Positions 60,249 to 64,000 of a stretch of 64,000 nt of DNA are shown here, one piece after another. Position numbers and translations under genes: made by a program. The notes under the pieces are model-generated. The model was not told the origin of the DNA. It worked only from the letters and a program-made list of their open reading frames with translations, and did no database searches. The stretch is taken from positions 27,329,487-27,393,486 of the forward strand of contig OZ035960.1 of NCBI GenBank assembly GCA_964034945.1, read 5' to 3'. The first letter of the stretch is position 1. The number at the start of each line of letters is the position of its first letter. The DNA is from Chrysopilus asiliformis (lineage: Eukaryota; Arthropoda; Insecta; Diptera; Rhagionidae).

Positions 60249-60815
60249 GGGTCTTTCAACAAGGACATAAGAATTTTGTATTTAAATAAAACACAGAATA
60301 ATTGAGATATCGGGCTGAAATTTATTCCAGGTGTAGTGGACATGTTACATTTAAGTATGAAATTCGATATCGTTCATATGGCCACCGCGAGCACGTTTGC
60401 ACTGATTGATTCTTTGAAGCCAATTTTCCACCACTCTTCCACACATATCTGCCGGAACGTTGGCAATTTCGCGTTCGATACTGTTCCTGAGCTCCTCTAA
60501 CGTTGTTGGCTTGTTGGCATAAACCAACGACTTAACATAACCCCATAAAAAGAAATCCAAAGGCTTTAAATCGCATGAGCGAGGTGGCCATTCGACCGGA
60601 CCATTTCTCGAGATTACACGAGATTACACGATTGCGACCAAACTTACTAATTTCGGTAGTAAGTTTTAATGATTTCCAAACGTTGCTTGTGCGTGAACTT
60701 CATCATGATAAAAATGTAAACCTTGACTGACGTTTTAGCGTTGCCAGATCATAAAAAAAGTTTTAGGGTGCGTTTTTATTAAAATACAAAATTGTTTTGT
60801 CCTTGTTGAAAGACC
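60249..60815 (-). mobile_element. mariner-type deletion derivative, copy 2
   Basis: The ends GGTCTTTCAACAAGGACATA (left) and TGTCCTTGTTGAAAGACC (right) are inverted repeats of about 30 bp. Same family as 44551-46916 but in the opposite orientation and with no insertion. It lies within the ATTCCTA-type repeat (60140-60248 and 60816-60990), which also flanks copy 1. Confidence 0.85.
60353..60708 (-). pseudogene. mariner-type transposase relic, internally deleted
   Basis: On the minus strand the N-terminus MMKFTHKQRLEIIKTYY begins near 60706, as in the helix-turn-helix start of this family, and hits a stop soon after. An internal deletion then brings in the C-terminal part: WPPRSCDLKPLDFFLWGYVK, SLVYANKPTTLEELR, then RINQCKRARGGHMNDIEF at the end. 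The central catalytic region is missing. The deletion junction differs from copy 1, which keeps CHTAGQTIDLLKEKF but only eight N-terminal residues. The tryptophan and reading frame lost in copy 1 are preserved here. Not functional. It could still be mobilised by a full-length enzyme if the ends are intact. Confidence 0.85.
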
Positions 60816-60989
60816 TTTTAGTAATGATTCTGCGAAAGCTAGGACTTGTTGCAATATTTATTGAAGCCTGTGCTAAAAAAAATGTGGTATAGAGTCCTAT
60901 AATCGCTTTTCCAAATTTGATAAGAACGTTTCCTATGCGGATTTTCAATATTTTTATATATGACAATCCCTATGAAACTTCATAATTAA

Positions 60990-61720
60990 TCATAATAATA
61001 ATGAATCTTTATCAAATATCAATGTTAAAAAAAAATTGGCCTAACTAACTATCAACATAACAAAAGTATAACACAATTTCGAAAATGAAACGTTTATAAT
61101 CAATCAAGAAGCTTGAGAGATAACTAGTAATTAAAATCTCTTGTTGTGTTCTTGACAACTATTAGACTTAAAAGTACATAAAACAAAATAAAAAATAAAA
61201 GATATATCTGGAAATGAAATGTTATTTTCTATAAATGTTATAGGTTTGATTAACCAATTTAAAAGGATTACTGGAGTTCTCAAAAGATTCTCGTTCATTT
61301 TCATAAAGGATGCTCCCGGGTGATCAATAATATCCATAGAGAATAGATAAATTAATATTAAAACTGAATATTTCCGTCGGCAATGGGTTTTGGTGGTTTT
61401 CTAGTTTTTTTTTTAAACGATTCTTAGCTTGGTTACAGAGATACGTCTTAATTGGTATCGTTTGGCTTGTTTCATACAAAATATTATTTGGATACCATTA
61501 ATAATTAATAAATCCGCAATTAATAAGCAAAGTACCAGGAAGACCGAGCCGTGCGCGGCGACCTCAAAATCCTACTTTTGCTGATTTTTGGGGAAAAACT
61601 AAATTCACATTATCTTTACAGAGCTTTTCCAGAGGTTTTAAATTCCCGACCTAGAAAGCTAGAACTAAAACTAACGCGCGATAACAAAATTTCATAGAAA
61701 TCGGTTGAGTGGTTATTGAG
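60990..61720. other. Mostly gene-free; repeat near 61540-61720
   Basis: 61540-61720 carries GAAATCGGTTGAGTGGTTAT-type sequence, typical of dispersed insect repeats. Nothing else is recognised. Confidence 0.4.
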
Positions 61721-62402
61721 TCAATTATTTATAAGAATGTTTAGTGGTCGAGAAACTTGTTTTTCACATTTTTTGAGTACGTATTTAGAAATGTTATCAA
61801 GGTCGGAGGACTTCTTATTATTGAAGTTCGCCAGAATTCTTTCCAAAACAACAAATGATGCGAAGTTGCCTGTCAAAGGGGGGAACTTTATTTAAGAGAA
61901 GGGCCAAACGTGCTAATTTGCATTCTTAATGCTCGATCATTTAGTTCATCGAAACTGTTATTAATTCACTCGAGCAAATCCGCGTTACAAGTCGGTTGTT
62001 TTTTGTAAATAGATCAGCCTAAAAAGTTCGCAACACTTCTAATTTTATCATTACCGGTGTGGCACTCTGCCCTCTAAATCTGATTGGGTCTTTTTTGAGA
62101 TCCAGTTGAGACCTTCGTCTTCCCGTGATGCGATCAATTTGTTTAAAGGCTTGAGGGGAGGGTTTTATAGATGCAAGATTACTCCGAAATTTTTCATTTA
62201 GTTCTATTCTAGGGGAATCTCTGATGCATTTAGAGATGCAGGAGGACAGTTCTCTATATTCAGGACTAATTCTATTATAGTTATAATGAAAAATTCGTTT
62301 AAGTCGACTTAGCCAATTTTTTTTTTGAATTTTGGGCATATGCGAAAAATTGCTATATCTATGTTTGCCAATAGTTATTTCCTCGGAATGGTCAGTGATC
62401 AT
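61721..62402 (-). pseudogene. Degraded non-LTR retrotransposon ORF2 fragment
   Basis: The minus-strand ORF 62019-62402 (127 codons) has the layout seen between the endonuclease and reverse transcriptase of jockey/CR1-type ORF2 proteins: a basic Tyr/Arg-rich segment, then SPQAFKQIDRITGRRRSQ. Further downstream, 61870-61721 reads VLERILANFNNKKSSDLDN, then ISKYVLKKCEKQ, ending at TGA. This matches the start of the RT domain (K-S-P-G-x-D-x-I-type motif, here KKSSDLDNIS). Stops and frame shifts between 61871 and 62018 show decay. The catalytic RT motifs are absent. Clade is uncertain. Confidence 0.7.
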
Positions 62403-64000
62403 AATTAATTAAATACAATGCAAATACCATTGTCAAATTAATTTCTAGGCAATTGGCTAAAACATCGTAACTTTCATTGAAAACTTTTGTACATCAGATT
62501 TCTAACGACAAAAATAGTATCACATAAATACGAAATTCGCTAATTTATCACAACAAAGAAAATAGAATTTATTTTGGCAATTTCTTTTAATTCGCTTGTT
62601 CAACTGCACTAATGTTAAATGGCTTGAAACCTGAAGATTAAATGCCAGTTCTTAAATGCTGCACCCTCGAACTTAGGTCTTTCCGAACTCCTCATTTGAG
62701 CTCAATTCAACGGTGATTATCTTCAGGATTCTGGTACGACAAAGGTATCAATGTGGAAAACACTAATAGTACTATTTGTATGGATTTCAGCAAACTTACC
62801 ACATAGACTTATCAAATAAAGAAGCGACTACAGCAATTGATTTTCTTTAGTTTTCCGCCGTCGATGTTTCACCGTCAGCCAATCTAGTGGTAAGAAAGAC
62901 GACTCAAGGACTCATTTATTTTAATGACCAGGCGATAATTTCCATTTCCGGCACTTGATTTTATAATTAATGAATCCGACATGATTCTTCCAAGTATTTT
63001 CGTGGATGATAGCTGCGGTTGCTTTTGTTGTGATTATAGTTGTAGTTGTTAGTTGTTATCGTTCTGAAACTACATTAACTCATCCCGAAATTTCATCTTA
63101 TTTATTTGATGGCCTCCGAGTGGGCTGGTTTATCTAAAAAGGCTGGCAATCGAAAAGTATAAGAACTTCATATGTATTTATTTTATAAATCAGGATAGGC
63201 TAGCGAAAAGTAGTCTTTAGTGAAACGATACAAAACATTATTTTGTTCTTTTGTAGTTTTCCACTATACTGTGTTTATTTTAAAGCTATTTGTCTTCGCC
63301 AATTTGCCTTCTTCGTATTTGTCTTACACGTTTTTTGTTCATCGTTTTGTGTCTTGTTATTTAGTTCGAAATACTTCAGAAACTTTTCTCAAGATCTGAA
63401 GCTTTCGTTCTGTACAACACTTAGTAGCACTATGTACAAAGTTTTTATTTCTTTAAACATCTCTTCTACATTTTCTATTTTTCACTTTCATTCGTTCATT
63501 CTTATGCTTCTCCAGTTTTAATTCTTTTCGAGCAATTTGTATAGACTTTGAGAAGTGGGATATACAGAGATAAGTAGCACTCTGCGGTAACAAGAAATTA
63601 CCGTGTGGTTTCTTCTTATGCTCAAAATAAAAAAAACGTTTTTTTTTTAAATTTTGCTGCCCCTGGCAACTGATACTTTTGTTTGGGCAGTTTTTCAAAC
63701 TTGTGATGTCAAAATTCCCATTATTTCGGAGCCACTAAACTTAAATTAAACCAATTAAACTAGAAACGTCTCCGAATTGTGAATTGAAGTGAGGAACTGC
63801 GAAAAATGAAACAATTACACTATATAACATTATTTTTTTGTTATTGACATTCTGTAAATAGATTCTGATAGGTAATTTTTAGCTGAATAACTTTCACAAA
63901 AAATGTTGTCAAAATTGATCAAAAGTGATTTTTGAAGTTTTCCAAGGATTTATCATTCAAAAATTCATACAAATTTCTAAAATTTCTATGAAACAAGGGA
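62403..64000. other. Gene-free DNA to the end of the window
   Basis: ORFs at 63243-63521 and 63453-63698 overlap on opposite strands and show no motif. 63655-63690 contains CCCCTGGCAACTGATACTTT, a possible scrap of the DINE-like head. Confidence 0.4.

Noticed and set aside
63243..63698. Overlapping ORFs on opposite strands
   Set aside because: No motifs, F/S-rich or K-rich composition typical of AT-rich non-coding DNA.

Overview
The window looks like intergenic or heterochromatic DNA of an insect, probably a dipteran. It is AT-rich, has no operons, ribosome binding sites or long conserved ORFs, and is filled with nested transposable-element remains. The fly-like signs are a Penelope-like retroelement, internally deleted mariner-type elements, and many copies of a repeat resembling the DINE-1/Helentron group (TATACCCG hairpin ends plus a GTCC/GTCTGTCC microsatellite core). 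The taxon is an inference. I found no intact cellular gene, tRNA or rRNA. The coding traces I can defend are transposon fragments: a GIY-YIG endonuclease domain, mariner transposase C-termini, and a degraded non-LTR ORF2 piece.

Layout. 1-12.5 kb holds small DNA transposons. These are a Tc1/mariner-type MITE (700-1187), three hAT-type elements with 8-bp target duplications (3245-4397, 5438-5914, 11326-11549), a foldback around 5.3-6.1 kb, one DINE-like copy (8014-8519) and an unclassified ACTAGCTTGC repeat (8733-9230). 12.6-27.9 kb is the dominant object: about 13 kb of a 14-bp satellite (about 920 units) that changes orientation twice and is bracketed by inverted flanks of about 0.3-0.4 kb. 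I read the whole as one giant foldback-like element of about 15.3 kb. 27.9-40.8 kb is a mosaic of DINE-like copies inside or beside other inverted-repeat elements, including a 2.36-kb element whose empty site can be inferred from a paralogous repeat in the same window.

40.8-64 kb holds another hAT-like element (41955-42736), a mariner relic split by a head-to-head Penelope-like insertion with a 13-bp target duplication and a candidate hammerhead ribozyme (44551-46916), and a second copy of the ACTAGCTTGC repeat. It also holds a PIF/Harbinger-like MITE (52374-52658), a piggyBac-like element containing two TTA-flanked foldback MITEs (57103-57917), a second mariner deletion derivative (60249-60815) and the non-LTR fragment (61721-62402).

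The parts do not form a pathway; they record successive insertions. The most unusual object is the orientation-switching 14-bp satellite inside inverted flanks. Its two arms are not mirror images unit by unit, which argues against a simple assembly fold-back. It would produce very long hairpin RNA if transcribed.
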